This document shows positions 8,298-16,667 of a DNA stretch of 64,000 bases, piece by piece. The position numbers and the translations under genes are program-made. Numbering within the stretch: position 1 is the stretch's first letter; every line of letters begins with the position of its first letter. The stretch spans positions 310,001-374,000 of the forward strand of contig JAFKGQ010000011.1 in the NCBI GenBank assembly GCA_017307755.1. The letters run 5' to 3'. Source of the stretch: Chitinophagaceae bacterium (GTDB lineage Bacteria; Bacteroidota; Bacteroidia; Chitinophagales; Chitinophagaceae). The notes under the pieces are model-generated. The model made no database searches, was not told the origin of the DNA, and saw only the letters and a list, made by a program, of their open reading frames with translations.

Positions 8298-9161
8298 ATG
8301 AAACCCCTCCTTTTCCCTGTCATTGTCATCCTGTTTGCCACCACTTCCTGCAGAAAGGTCATCGACTTTATCCACGATCATCCCGACGCCCATGACAGTC
8401 TTTGCCGTATCACAAACATCAATCTCTCGGACGCTTATAACGTGCCGATCGTGGCCGATATCTCTTATAATAATAAAGGCAACCCTACTACCCTGTTTGT
8501 CCATTCTCCAGGCTATCCTCCCAGCGTAGGGCAGATCGCCGAGGTCAACAGATGGTTCAGGTATGATAAGTATGACAGATTGTTATACTCTTATATCAAC
8601 TTCCCCCCGGGCTTTGGTGGTCCTCCGGCAGATGCCAATACCTCGTATGGATTGGGGTTTCATAAATACGCCTACCCTCGTCCTAATTTCGTCACCGACT
8701 CGCTTATCTTCTATCCCGGCGACACAACCTATCCACCTATGTATGATGCAGGCTCTCAAACATCCATCACGGGATATACCCTGGACGCAAGAGGCAGGAT
8801 CTCAAAAGTCTGGAACCTCTCCCGCGACCCACATGTACCGCCCCAACTGATAAAGGAAATGGTTTACGATGCAGGAGGCAACCTGCCGTTGCCCGATTCC
8901 AGTCTCTCTTATGACAATAAGGTAAACCCCTATCGCACCAATAAGATCTGGCAATTTATCTTTAACGACTACAGCCGGAACAACATGGTGAAGATCGATT
9001 ACTTTTACTTTACCCAATACAACAGTTTCGGACTGCCTTTAAATCTCCGTAACCTGCAGAACCCTCCTTACTACCATACCCTTTTCGATATGGATAACAA
9101 AGGAGTGGACATGACCTTTACGTATGCCTGCGCTCCACCCAAGGGGCCCATCGATTACTAA
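8298..9161 (+). CDS. IHDHP-family lipoprotein, copy 2 of 3
   Basis: A 287-residue paralogue of its neighbours. The signal peptide ends in a lipobox-like TSC (Cys about 16), then RKVIDFIHDHPDAHDSLCR. The shared architecture is intact: YNNKGNP, FRYDKYDRLLYSY, FHKYAYPRPNFVTD, YTLDARGRISKVWN, DPHVPP, YDAGGNLPL, NPYRTNKIWQF and the closing YACAPPKGPIDY. It begins 17 nt after copy 1 and is followed by a strong hairpin terminator, so copies 1 and 2 probably form one transcript. Function unknown; a surface-exposed or periplasmic binding role is only a guess. Confidence 0.85.
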   Translation: MKPLLFPVIVILFATTSCRKVIDFIHDHPDAHDSLCRITNINLSDAYNVPIVADISYNNKGNPTTLFVHSPGYPPSVGQIAEVNRWFRYDKYDRLLYSYINFPPGFGGPPADANTSYGLGFHKYAYPRPNFVTDSLIFYPGDTTYPPMYDAGSQTSITGYTLDARGRISKVWNLSRDPHVPPQLIKEMVYDAGGNLPLPDSSLSYDNKVNPYRTNKIWQFIFNDYSRNNMVKIDYFYFTQYNSFGLPLNLRNLQNPPYYHTLFDMDNKGVDMTFTYACAPPKGPIDY

Positions 9162-9178
9162 AAAACAACTTCCAAAAA

Positions 9179-9202
9179 AAGGGCCGGCATCCGCCGGCCC
9201 TT
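9179..9202 (+). terminator. Hairpin terminator after copy 2
   Basis: A 10-bp GC-rich stem (AAGGGCCGGC / GCCGGCCCTT) with a 4-nt loop, preceded by an A-tract and followed by a modest T-rich stretch. It lies 17 nt after the copy 2 stop. Its 3' end touches the -33 element of the next promoter. Confidence 0.75.
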
Positions 9203-9230
9203 GCTATTTCGTCCATAACACCTATCTTTG
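9201..9230 (+). promoter_or_regulatory. Separate promoter for copy 3
   Basis: TTG at 9201-9203, a 19-nt spacer, and a consensus TATCTTTG at 9223-9230. Its -33 element overlaps the foot of the preceding terminator, so copy 3 is transcribed independently of copies 1 and 2. The leader to ATG 9386 is about 150 nt. Confidence 0.65.
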
Positions 9231-9385
9231 AGCACATCTACCTTTTCTTTCACCTTTGCTAAATCGCTCCCGGGCAACCACCCATAATCCGATCCCGGCC
9301 AATGTTCCCATATTTCCATTTCTGATCTGAGACACTCCGGTGCCTCCGGAACTGTTTTTCTATACCAAACCAAAAAACCTTGATC

Positions 9386-10231
9386 ATGAAAAAGCTTACA
9401 AAACTCTTGCCTCTGGCCGCATGCATCTCATTTTTCGCACTTCCGTCCTGTCAGAAGATCACCGACTACATTCACGATCACCCCAATGCCCATGATTCCC
9501 TCTGCCGTGTCACCAGCATCGGTATCAAAGGGTTTTATGGCAACTCCGATGCGTATATCGTGTATTACAATGCCAAAGGCGATCCGGACTCACTGATCGA
9601 CAATAACCCTGTCGGAGAGATCGGTAATTCCCGTTATTTCTTCCGGTATGACAATAGCGCCCGGCTGTCGGATTTTATGTGGGCCGAAACGATCTCCAGC
9701 GGAATGCCCTGGTTCGCCATCGAGTGGCATAAATATATCTATGTCCAGCCCGACTACATCATAGACACAACCATGACCTATGTTGGCGATGTCAGGCTGC
9801 CCGCCCCCCCTGCCACGGGCGCCGCCTATTACACCATCACAGCTTTCACCCTGGATGGACAGAACAGGATCATAAAACAATGGTCCATAAAGGACCCCAA
9901 TGACCCTCCCCATGCGCCCGTATTGACAAAGACATTTGCTTATGACATTCGTGGTAACCAGGTGCTGTCCGATCCCGGGCTTACTTACGACAATAGGGCC
10001 AATGTCTATCGCACCAACAGGGTCTGGCAGTTCCTGTACAACGATTACAGTATTAACAACGTCATAAAGGCCGACGGATCCTACGCACCGTCTTACAACG
10101 AATTCGGTCTGCCGCTGAACCTTCCCAACCTGAACAGCCATGGCATCCGGCTTTTTGGGCTTTATAACACCGACAGCACGGCAAACATCAGCTATGCCTG
10201 CTCCGGTCCCGTAGGTCCTATCGACTATTGA
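9386..10231 (+). CDS. IHDHP-family lipoprotein, copy 3 of 3
   Basis: A 281-residue paralogue. The signal peptide ends in the lipobox LPSC, followed by QKITDYIHDHPNAHDSLCR. The family blocks recur: YNAKGDP, FRYDNSARLSDF, WHKYIYVQPDYIIDT, FTLDGQNRIIKQW, DPNDPPHAP, YDIRGNQ, VYRTNRVWQF, FGLPLNLPNL and the C-terminal YACSGPVGPIDY. ATG 9386 is chosen over a TTG six bases earlier because it opens MKKLTKLLPL, a normal signal peptide. It has its own promoter and terminator, so it may be expressed differently from copies 1 and 2. Function unknown. Confidence 0.85.
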   Translation: MKKLTKLLPLAACISFFALPSCQKITDYIHDHPNAHDSLCRVTSIGIKGFYGNSDAYIVYYNAKGDPDSLIDNNPVGEIGNSRYFFRYDNSARLSDFMWAETISSGMPWFAIEWHKYIYVQPDYIIDTTMTYVGDVRLPAPPATGAAYYTITAFTLDGQNRIIKQWSIKDPNDPPHAPVLTKTFAYDIRGNQVLSDPGLTYDNRANVYRTNRVWQFLYNDYSINNVIKADGSYAPSYNEFGLPLNLPNLNSHGIRLFGLYNTDSTANISYACSGPVGPIDY

Positions 10232-10248
10232 CGGACAATTGAATAAAA

Positions 10249-10278
10249 AAAGGCAGATCCGCTAAAAGATCTGCCTTT
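10249..10278. terminator. Bidirectional terminator
   Basis: An 11-bp stem (AAAGGCAGATC / GATCTGCCTTT) with an 8-nt loop, flanked by an A-run upstream and an AT-rich stretch downstream. It sits between the lipoprotein gene and the convergent peroxiredoxin gene and can serve both. Confidence 0.75.
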
Positions 10279-10301
10279 GTATTAAAATAAACCATTCAAT
10301 C

Positions 10302-10408
10302 CTATTTATTCGGCTGCGGCGGAGTTGCCGTTGTCGGCGTATTTGAAATTTACGCCTCCTCCGGCAACGGCTAATTATCGGCCTTCGGCCGACACGCCGC
10401 TATTCGCC
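10302..10408. other. Duplicated peroxiredoxin tail and nested hairpins
   Basis: On the minus strand, bases near 10303-10341 can be read as TPTTATPPQPNK followed by a stop, which nearly repeats the true peroxiredoxin end (YTPQPNK, stop at 10409-10411). The segment between holds nested inverted repeats: GTTGCCG 10324-10330 with CGGCAAC 10362-10368, GGCGTA 10336-10341 with TACGCC 10351-10356, and TCGGCC 10378-10383 with GGCCGA 10387-10392. It looks like a small insertion or partial duplication at the 3' end of the gene. Confidence 0.6.
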
Positions 10409-11044
10409 TCACTTATTCGGCTGCGGCGTATAACGCAGGTAAGGCTTGATCACCTTTACCCCCTTGGGGAATTTCTTATAGGCATCTTCCGTGCTGATGG
10501 CAGGCACGACGATGACATCCTCTCCTTCCTTCCAGTCGGCGGGTGTGGCGACGCTGTGGTTAGCCGTCAGCTGAAGGCTGTCTACTACACGGAGCACTTC
10601 GTTGAAGTTACGACCCGTGGAGGCAGGGTAAGTAATGATCAGTTTCACCAGTTTGTCCGGTCCGATAACAACCAGGCTGCGTACGGTAGCCGTAGCAGAA
10701 GCGTTCGGATGAATAAACTCATACAGCGTGCTGACCTTACGGTCTTCGTCGGCAATGATAGGGAACTCAACGCTTACTTTTTGCGTCTCGTTGATATCGT
10801 TGATCCATCCAAGATGTTTGTCAACGGGGTCTACGCTCAAAGCCAGGACCTTTACACCGCGCTTGGCGAATTCGTCCTTCAGAGCTGCCGTTCTCCCCAG
10901 CTCAGTGGTACAGACAGGCGTATAGTCGGCAGGGTGAGAAAAGAGAATACCCCAGGAATCACCCAGAAATTCGTAGAAATCAACCTCGCCAATAGATGTT
11001 TTGGCCTTGAAATTGGGGGCTTTATCCCCTAAACGTAAACTCAT
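10409..11044 (-). CDS. 1-Cys peroxiredoxin (Prx6 type)
   Basis: A 211-residue cytosolic peroxidase that reduces peroxides with a single peroxidatic cysteine. The active-site motif HPADYTPVCTTE places that cysteine at C45, followed by the family's LALSVDPVDKHLGWI block and a conserved arginine in TVRSLVVIGP. The C-terminal region (DWKEGEDVIVVPAISTEDA, FPKGVKVIKPYLR) is the dimerisation extension of Prx6-type enzymes, and length is normal. An inverted repeat GCAGGA/TCCTGC at 11074-11088 lies in its leader. The coding sequence ends at a point that appears duplicated just downstream. Confidence 0.95.
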   Translation of the reverse strand: MSLRLGDKAPNFKAKTSIGEVDFYEFLGDSWGILFSHPADYTPVCTTELGRTAALKDEFAKRGVKVLALSVDPVDKHLGWINDINETQKVSVEFPIIADEDRKVSTLYEFIHPNASATATVRSLVVIGPDKLVKLIITYPASTGRNFNEVLRVVDSLQLTANHSVATPADWKEGEDVIVVPAISTEDAYKKFPKGVKVIKPYLRYTPQPNK

Positions 11045-11073
11045 AAAACGTAATTTGAAGTTAACAAAAGACA

Positions 11074-11088
11074 GCAGGAAGCTCCTGC
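11074..11088 (-). promoter_or_regulatory. Inverted repeat in the peroxiredoxin leader
   Basis: GCAGGA-AGC-TCCTGC lies 30 nt upstream of the peroxiredoxin ATG. It could be a small operator or a leader hairpin; no known regulator site is recognised. Confidence 0.35.
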
Positions 11089-11211
11089 CGGATCACGAAG
11101 ATATTAATTCCCTATCAATGTAGTAGACTTAAAGGTTAAATTTTTCTATATTTCACCATATATCTGATCCTCAAGCTCCCATCTCCTTGTCCTCCAATCC
11201 CCTTATTCGCT

Positions 11212-12489
11212 CTATTCCTCCTTCCCACGCCCCCCGGGCTCCGATCCCCCTCCCGGCCCCCGTTCCTCCCTCGTCCTTTGTCTCTGCTCCGATTTACCGC
11301 CTTCAATCCCTCCCCACGTCGCCCCGGGATCGTTATCCCCTTCAAGCCCCCCGGCCTTCACAATAGAGTACTTCCCGTACTTATTCTTCACATCATCTAT
11401 AGCTTTATACAACTGGACCTTTTTACTGGTATCCTCAAACAGGTTGGTCTGCACCGCCTCTCCCGTCAACTCGCTGAGCCGGACCCCCAGCAGCCGGATA
11501 GGTTCACCCTTGCGGTATAGCTTGTGAAACAGCTCTTTAGCCTTGGCTATCAGCTCGTCGTCATAAAAAGTATAGGGAATGGTCGTTTGCCGGGAAGTCG
11601 TCTCGAAATCAGGGTACCGGATCTTTACTGCAATACAGCCGGCCGTCTTATTGTCCTGACGCAACTCATAGGACACCCTTTCCGTCATCCGCACCAGCTC
11701 CGCCATAAGGAAGTCCACATCCGTCTTATTCTCCTCAAAGGTATTCTCGGTGGAAATGGACTTCGCCTCGTAATACGGCACCACTTCCCCTTCATGGATA
11801 CCCCGGGACTTATTATAAAGGTCCAGACCGTATTTGCCAAATCGGTGCTCCAGTTCTGCCGCCGGATGTTCGCTCAAATCACGGATGGTCCGGATCCCCA
11901 TTTGCAGCATGGTCTGGTAAGTTTGTTCGCCCACGCCGGGTATCTTATTGACAGGCAGGGGGGCCAGATATTCCCGCTCGCTCCCGGCGGGTATATGTAT
12001 ATAGCCATTGGGCTTGGCCTCGTTGGTTGCGATCTTGGCCACCATCTTATTGGAAGCTACCGCAAAAGAAATGGGCAGTCCCGTGGCCTTCATGATCTGT
12101 TCCCGCAGCTCGATGGTCCATTGATACGGGTCAAAATATCGGGTCATACCCGACAAGTCGAGATAAAATTCGTCGATACTGGCTTTTTCGAATAAAGGGG
12201 CCTTTGCGGCAATGATATCCGTCACGATACGGGAATATTTTGAATATTCTCCCCGCGCATTGCCAACCACTGTAGCATGGGGACAGAGCTGTAAGGCCCG
12301 TTTCATAGGCATGGCCGAATGAATGCCATATTTCCGCGCTTCATAGCTGCAGGCCGCTACTACCCCCCGCTCGCTATGTCCCCCCACCAGCAGGGGTATC
12401 CCCTTCAGGGATGGGTTTAGCAGACATTCCACCGAGACAAAAAAGGCGTCCAGGTCAAAATGAGCGATGGTGCGTGGTGTGGCGGACAT
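11212..12489 (-). CDS. dinB: DNA polymerase IV (Y-family translesion polymerase)
   Basis: A 425-residue Y-family polymerase for lesion bypass. The catalytic palm is clear: HFDLDAFFVSVE (metal-binding Asp, residues 10-21) and the second acidic motif SIDEFYLDLSG near 105. The thumb follows with NKIPGVGEQTYQTM (helix-hairpin-helix), then the little-finger domain with STENTFEENKTD. After residue about 385 comes an acidic/basic Gly-rich tail (about 40 residues, rich in Gly, Glu and Arg) that does not resemble the usual beta-clamp-binding end, so clamp contact may use another site. It is monocistronic by spacing; no LexA-like box was identified. Confidence 0.95.
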   Translation of the reverse strand: MSATPRTIAHFDLDAFFVSVECLLNPSLKGIPLLVGGHSERGVVAACSYEARKYGIHSAMPMKRALQLCPHATVVGNARGEYSKYSRIVTDIIAAKAPLFEKASIDEFYLDLSGMTRYFDPYQWTIELREQIMKATGLPISFAVASNKMVAKIATNEAKPNGYIHIPAGSEREYLAPLPVNKIPGVGEQTYQTMLQMGIRTIRDLSEHPAAELEHRFGKYGLDLYNKSRGIHEGEVVPYYEAKSISTENTFEENKTDVDFLMAELVRMTERVSYELRQDNKTAGCIAVKIRYPDFETTSRQTTIPYTFYDDELIAKAKELFHKLYRKGEPIRLLGVRLSELTGEAVQTNLFEDTSKKVQLYKAIDDVKNKYGKYSIVKAGGLEGDNDPGATWGGIEGGKSEQRQRTREERGPGGGSEPGGRGKEE

Positions 12490-12510
12490 ACCACAAAGGT
12501 ACTAAAAATA

Positions 12511-13937
12511 TTAGTGAGGGGCGGTCACCAGAAACTTACCCCGCATCACATTTCCGCCCGTGTGCACAACAACAAAATAAAGCCCATTGGCCAGCCCCGT
12601 CACATTCACCTGCAACAATCCTTCTCCGGCGACCTCCGAAGCCCGGATCGTCCGCACCCGTACCCCCGCGCTCGTAAAGACCTCCACATACCCACCCTTG
12701 CCCATCGCCACACCCGGCCGGACATACAACAGGTCATGCGCAGGATTGGGGAACACCTGCAGGCTGCCGGATACCTCATCCTGATCTGCCAGCGCCGCAG
12801 CCTGACCCGATAACCCGGCAACACTGCTGTGATTGGGGAAATTCGCAGGCACAGCAAAATTGATGGAATAGATGGTATTCAGACAGCTATAGCTCGTGCC
12901 CGTGAACGTCGCCGTACCCGGTATATAATGATTGCCGGACACAGGGTCGACGGAAGGACTATACAACGGCGATACATTGACGGTAATAGTACGATTGTCA
13001 CCGGGATTTGGATAGGTGATCATGACGCCGGGTATGTTCCATGTAAGCGTAGTCCCCATTCCATAATTATTGGTGATCGCATTGACTAAGCTAAAAGTGT
13101 AATCCATCGCCCGCTGTGTGATCGTGCCGATGGTATTGGCGGAAATATACCCGGTGCCTTTCACAAATATACTGGCGACGCGCCGCACATACATGGGTGG
13201 AGACAGGCGGACGGCGCAACCGGGGCCCATAGCGCCCACCTGGAAAGTGTGGTTGGCGAAATCATTGGCCACATTGATGATGTTCAGCCGCATCCCCATA
13301 TTCGTGAGGTTTATAGTCCCCGAAAATCCCGGTACCGTTGAACCCGGTACTACCTGAACGCCGTCGATATACCAGGCCGCTGTTATGCTTGCGTTCACTG
13401 TATAGTTCATAAAGCTCTGGGAGCAGATATCATTTTGACCCGACAGGTTATTCAACGCCGTCTGAGTCAGATTGAATCCATCGGTCACCCAGGACATCGT
13501 CAGGGACGGCGTTGAGAGCAGGGTCACGGTCGCACTGGCCTGGGATGCATTACAGCTTTGGGAGAAGTAGAGGTCATCCAGCGCAAAATCATTTCCGGCA
13601 GCAGCCCCCGAGGTAGAAAAGATGCTAATGGTCGCCGTGGTGTCGGCCCCCGAGTTCCAGGACGCCGCCATTTGTTTCCAGTAGGAAAGATTTTCCACCA
13701 GCCCGGAGCTGAATACTGTCATGCCATTGATCTTCACCGAGATCAGCGGAGAACCGCTGATGTAGGCGACCACATGTACGTCGTATTCGCGATTGGTTGA
13801 GCAGGACCTAACGTCACAGACCCGCCGCTGCAAATGGCTTGACTGGACCCCGCATTCGCGGTAAGACATTGGGCGGACAGTTGCTGATGGCTAAAGAAAA
13901 AAAGAACGGATAGGCATAAGGTCATAGATAGGCGCAT
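12511..13937 (-). pseudogene. Secreted T9SS cargo protein (type A sorting domain) broken by a frameshift
   Basis: An ATG at 13937 opens a signal peptide (LSVLFFFSHQQLSAQ) and an Ig-like start (ICSGGSVTLGPAQP, TYMWSPTSAV), but this frame stops at 13743. The other minus-strand frame, open from at least 13869, carries the rest: a beta-sandwich (EYDVHVVAYISG, FALDDLYFSQSC), further Ig-like modules and a C-terminal Por-type sorting domain (VFPNPAHDLLYVRPG ... LANGLYFVVVHTGG). The later domain and its T9SS signal thus lack a signal peptide unless the ribosome shifts by -1 in the overlap (13743-13869). No slippery heptamer is evident there, so mutation or a sequencing indel is likelier. When intact it would be a surface protein of about 475 residues. 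Confidence 0.75.
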
Positions 13938-14004
13938 AGGAGGTTTTTTTATTGATCGCCAAGGTATAGTATTCCGGGCAATAGTCAACTCCTACATATT
14001 ATGT

Positions 14005-15333
14005 TTATACTTCCGCAGCTTTTCCTCCCAAAATGATATCCAACACTCCCTCATTCTCAATGATCATCATTCCATGCCTGTCCGCCGTGATACCTTCCTT
14101 TAAAACATAAGTATACTTCGGCGCTACCCCCTCCATCACCGTCGGCAAATACGCAAATTGTACATTCCCCGCACGCTCTCCCAACGCCTCCCCTACTTCA
14201 ATGATATGCGTAGACACGACAAAAAAACAATTTACATACTCCGCCAGTTCAACCGTCACGGCCAGCGTAGCGTCATACGCATCCTTCACATTGGTACCCT
14301 TGAACAGCTCGTCAAAGATCACCACAAAATTCCTCCCCGAACTTACTTCCTGCGCCACTCTTTTCACCCGCAGCACCTCCGCATAAAAATGACTGTGCCC
14401 CAGGCTCAGATCGTCCGGCACGTTGATAGAAGAATAGAGTCCATCCATAACAGAGAATTCCATGGATGTAGCCGCCACGGGAAAACCCATATGCGCCAGG
14501 TAGACGGCAATGCCAAACGATTTCATCAGAGTAGACTTCCCCGCCATATTGGCCCCCGTCAAAAATAACATGTTACGCGCTTCACTCAACACCACATCAT
14601 TCCTCACTCCCTTGTCCAACCGGGGATGCCGTAGCCCGTGTATCCGCACTCCACCCGTCTCCACAGCCGGCGCCAAAGCATAACAAAACCCTTTTTCCTC
14701 CGCGACACGAGCCACCGCGATATAAACATCCAGCTCGTAAATGATCTCCATCAATGTCTCCATTTCTTTTCTCAATACGGTCCTCAGTACATGATCATAC
14801 CCCGCCACCCTGATCCATGACAAACCCATCGCCTCCACCGTCCTCACCCACGATAATCTTTTGTCGTGAAAGATGGTCCTCAGCTCACATATCCGCTCCC
14901 CAAACGGCCCATCTTCTTCCAACCCTTCCACCAGTCTATAAACCTCCTTCAACACCTCCACGGTCGCCCCTAACCCGGCCTTGATCCCGTCATATTCCTC
15001 ATCCCTCACAATGACCCCAAGCAGCCGACGACGGGCAGTGACAGCAACCGTCTTCCACCAGTTCCCGCCTCCCGCGCTCAAATAACCTTCCATCACCTGC
15101 ACGGTTTCTACTTTCAAAGAAAACGCCAACTCTTTGCGCTGAAAGTACCGGAACAGCCCGCTCCGCTGGTTGATAGCCTCCGCATCCGTCAAAGGGTGCT
15201 GAAAAAAAACGTCCAGCAGCCGCTCCCCGCCCGGGGTCCGTACATGGTTAAAAAGGTTGTAGATCGAGTCCGGTTTATACTTTCCCGTCAGGTTCAGATC
15301 GTCCAATGTCTGTTTGTCGGCGATAAAGCTCAT
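14005..15333 (-). CDS. MutS-like ATPase (MutS-related, no mismatch-binding domain), copy B
   Basis: A 442-residue protein with the MutS core/clamp-like helical region (1-240) and a MutS-family ABC-type ATPase. It has Walker A TGANMAGKSTLMKS (about 258), Walker B VVIFDELFKGTN (about 336) and the STHIIE switch histidine. It lacks the N-terminal mismatch-recognition and connector domains of MutS (over 800 residues), so a canonical mismatch-repair role is unlikely. Its start overlaps the stop of the neighbouring paralogue by 4 nt, implying translational coupling and perhaps a heterodimer, since MutS ATPases work as dimers. It is the last gene of a tight leftward cluster with ABC transporter and SusCD genes. 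Confidence 0.88.
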   Translation of the reverse strand: MSFIADKQTLDDLNLTGKYKPDSIYNLFNHVRTPGGERLLDVFFQHPLTDAEAINQRSGLFRYFQRKELAFSLKVETVQVMEGYLSAGGGNWWKTVAVTARRRLLGVIVRDEEYDGIKAGLGATVEVLKEVYRLVEGLEEDGPFGERICELRTIFHDKRLSWVRTVEAMGLSWIRVAGYDHVLRTVLRKEMETLMEIIYELDVYIAVARVAEEKGFCYALAPAVETGGVRIHGLRHPRLDKGVRNDVVLSEARNMLFLTGANMAGKSTLMKSFGIAVYLAHMGFPVAATSMEFSVMDGLYSSINVPDDLSLGHSHFYAEVLRVKRVAQEVSSGRNFVVIFDELFKGTNVKDAYDATLAVTVELAEYVNCFFVVSTHIIEVGEALGERAGNVQFAYLPTVMEGVAPKYTYVLKEGITADRHGMMIIENEGVLDIILGGKAAEV

Positions 15334-16664
15334 GATACATTTTTTTTCTTGTTGCCTTGTCGAAGGATGTCGATGATACCCTCATTCTGCACGATCACCA
15401 TTCCATGTCTGTCTGCCGTGATCCCCTCCTTCAAAACATATGTATACTTTGGCGTCACTCCCTCCATCACTGTCGGCAGATAAGCAAACAGTATGTTCCC
15501 GACGGATGCCCGCAGTACCTCTCCCGCCTCCATGATATGACTGGAAATAAGGAACATGCTATTACGATGCTGCGCAAAAGCGCCCGTGACGGCGATGGTC
15601 GCCTCACAGGCATCCTTTACATTGGTGCCTCGGAAAAGCTCGTCCAGGATGATAAAAAGACGTTTCCCGCCACCAAGCTCTTTCGCCAGCTTTTTTACCC
15701 TCAGCACTTCCGCATAAAAATGACTGGCCCCCATCCCCAGGTTATCAGGTAGATTGATCGTCGTAAAAATGCCATCAAACACTCTAAACTCCATCCTCCC
15801 CGCAGGCACCGGAAAACCCATATGGGCCAAAAAAAGCGCAATCCCAAGGGCCTTCATAAAGGTAGATTTGCCGGCCATATTGGCGCCCGTTAAAAAGATG
15901 AGATTGCTGTCCCGGTCCATGTATAGCGAGTTTGCTACAGCCTTCTTCAGGTGGGGATGGTACACTCCCTCTAATCGTAAAAGTCCATCGCCGTCCAGCG
16001 CCCTGGCAAACACAAAACCTCGCTGACGGGCCACACCCGCCACCGTCAGGTATACATCTAAATAATACACATGACGCAGGATCTTCTTCACCTCATCCCG
16101 TTGCCGCCACCGCAACAGAACATCGTACGCCGCCACCCTGTTATAGGACAGCTTGCTGCCCACCCGCTCTTTCATGAGGGGCTCGAATGCCGGCAGCAAC
16201 AGCAAGCTAACGATAGCATTCTTCTCCGTCTCATAAGTCTTCGCCCCTTCAATGACATTTACAAAATCCCGGAAAGCATGTAGCACCTCGATCACGGCTG
16301 TCACCCCCTTATAGATATTCTTATATTCCACGTCTTCTGCAATAAGACCCGTCAGCTTCTTCCCCAATGACTGATCTTCCGGCGCCAGCCTGGTCCGCTC
16401 ATCCGTATTGGATAGATACTGTTCGATCGCATCGAATAGCTCAGGGCGGAAGGGAAATACCGTCTGTGCCGTGGCAAGATCCCCGATCATCGCCGCCCGC
16501 CGGTTGATAGCCTCCGCATCCGGCAAAGGGTAACGGAACATATCCTCCAGCAGCTCAGCCCCGCCGCGGGTGACGGTGCGGTCAAATAAATTGATGACGG
16601 TATGATCCCCCCGCCCAAGTATCTTCAAATCGTCTAAGGTTTGACCGTCTGTAACAAATCCCAT
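15330..16664 (-). CDS. MutS-like ATPase, copy A
   Basis: A 444-residue paralogue of the downstream gene with the same layout: TLDDLKIL start, helical core, Walker A TGANMAGKSTFMKA (about 257), Walker B FIILDELFRGTNVKDA and SSHIMEAGE. Both proteins end with a near-identical block (AYLPTVMEGV, PKYTYVLKEGITADRHGM), showing duplication with divergence elsewhere. It starts 3 nt after the permease stop and overlaps copy B by 4 nt. The family is common in Bacteroidota as small MutS-related proteins of unknown role; DNA structure binding is an inference from the fold only. Confidence 0.88.
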   Translation of the reverse strand: MGFVTDGQTLDDLKILGRGDHTVINLFDRTVTRGGAELLEDMFRYPLPDAEAINRRAAMIGDLATAQTVFPFRPELFDAIEQYLSNTDERTRLAPEDQSLGKKLTGLIAEDVEYKNIYKGVTAVIEVLHAFRDFVNVIEGAKTYETEKNAIVSLLLLPAFEPLMKERVGSKLSYNRVAAYDVLLRWRQRDEVKKILRHVYYLDVYLTVAGVARQRGFVFARALDGDGLLRLEGVYHPHLKKAVANSLYMDRDSNLIFLTGANMAGKSTFMKALGIALFLAHMGFPVPAGRMEFRVFDGIFTTINLPDNLGMGASHFYAEVLRVKKLAKELGGGKRLFIILDELFRGTNVKDACEATIAVTGAFAQHRNSMFLISSHIMEAGEVLRASVGNILFAYLPTVMEGVTPKYTYVLKEGITADRHGMVIVQNEGIIDILRQGNKKKNVS

Positions 16665-16667
16665 GAT

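Noticed and set aside
11524..12195. Plus-strand frame opposite DNA polymerase IV
   Set aside because: The minus strand carries full polymerase motifs; nothing recognisable is in the plus frame.
13743..13870. Programmed -1 frameshift joining the two parts of the T9SS gene
   Set aside because: No X XXY YYZ slippery heptamer with downstream structure was found in the overlap; mutation or sequencing indel is simpler.
14005..16664. Canonical mismatch-repair MutS
   Set aside because: Both proteins are about half the length of MutS and lack the N-terminal mismatch-binding domain.
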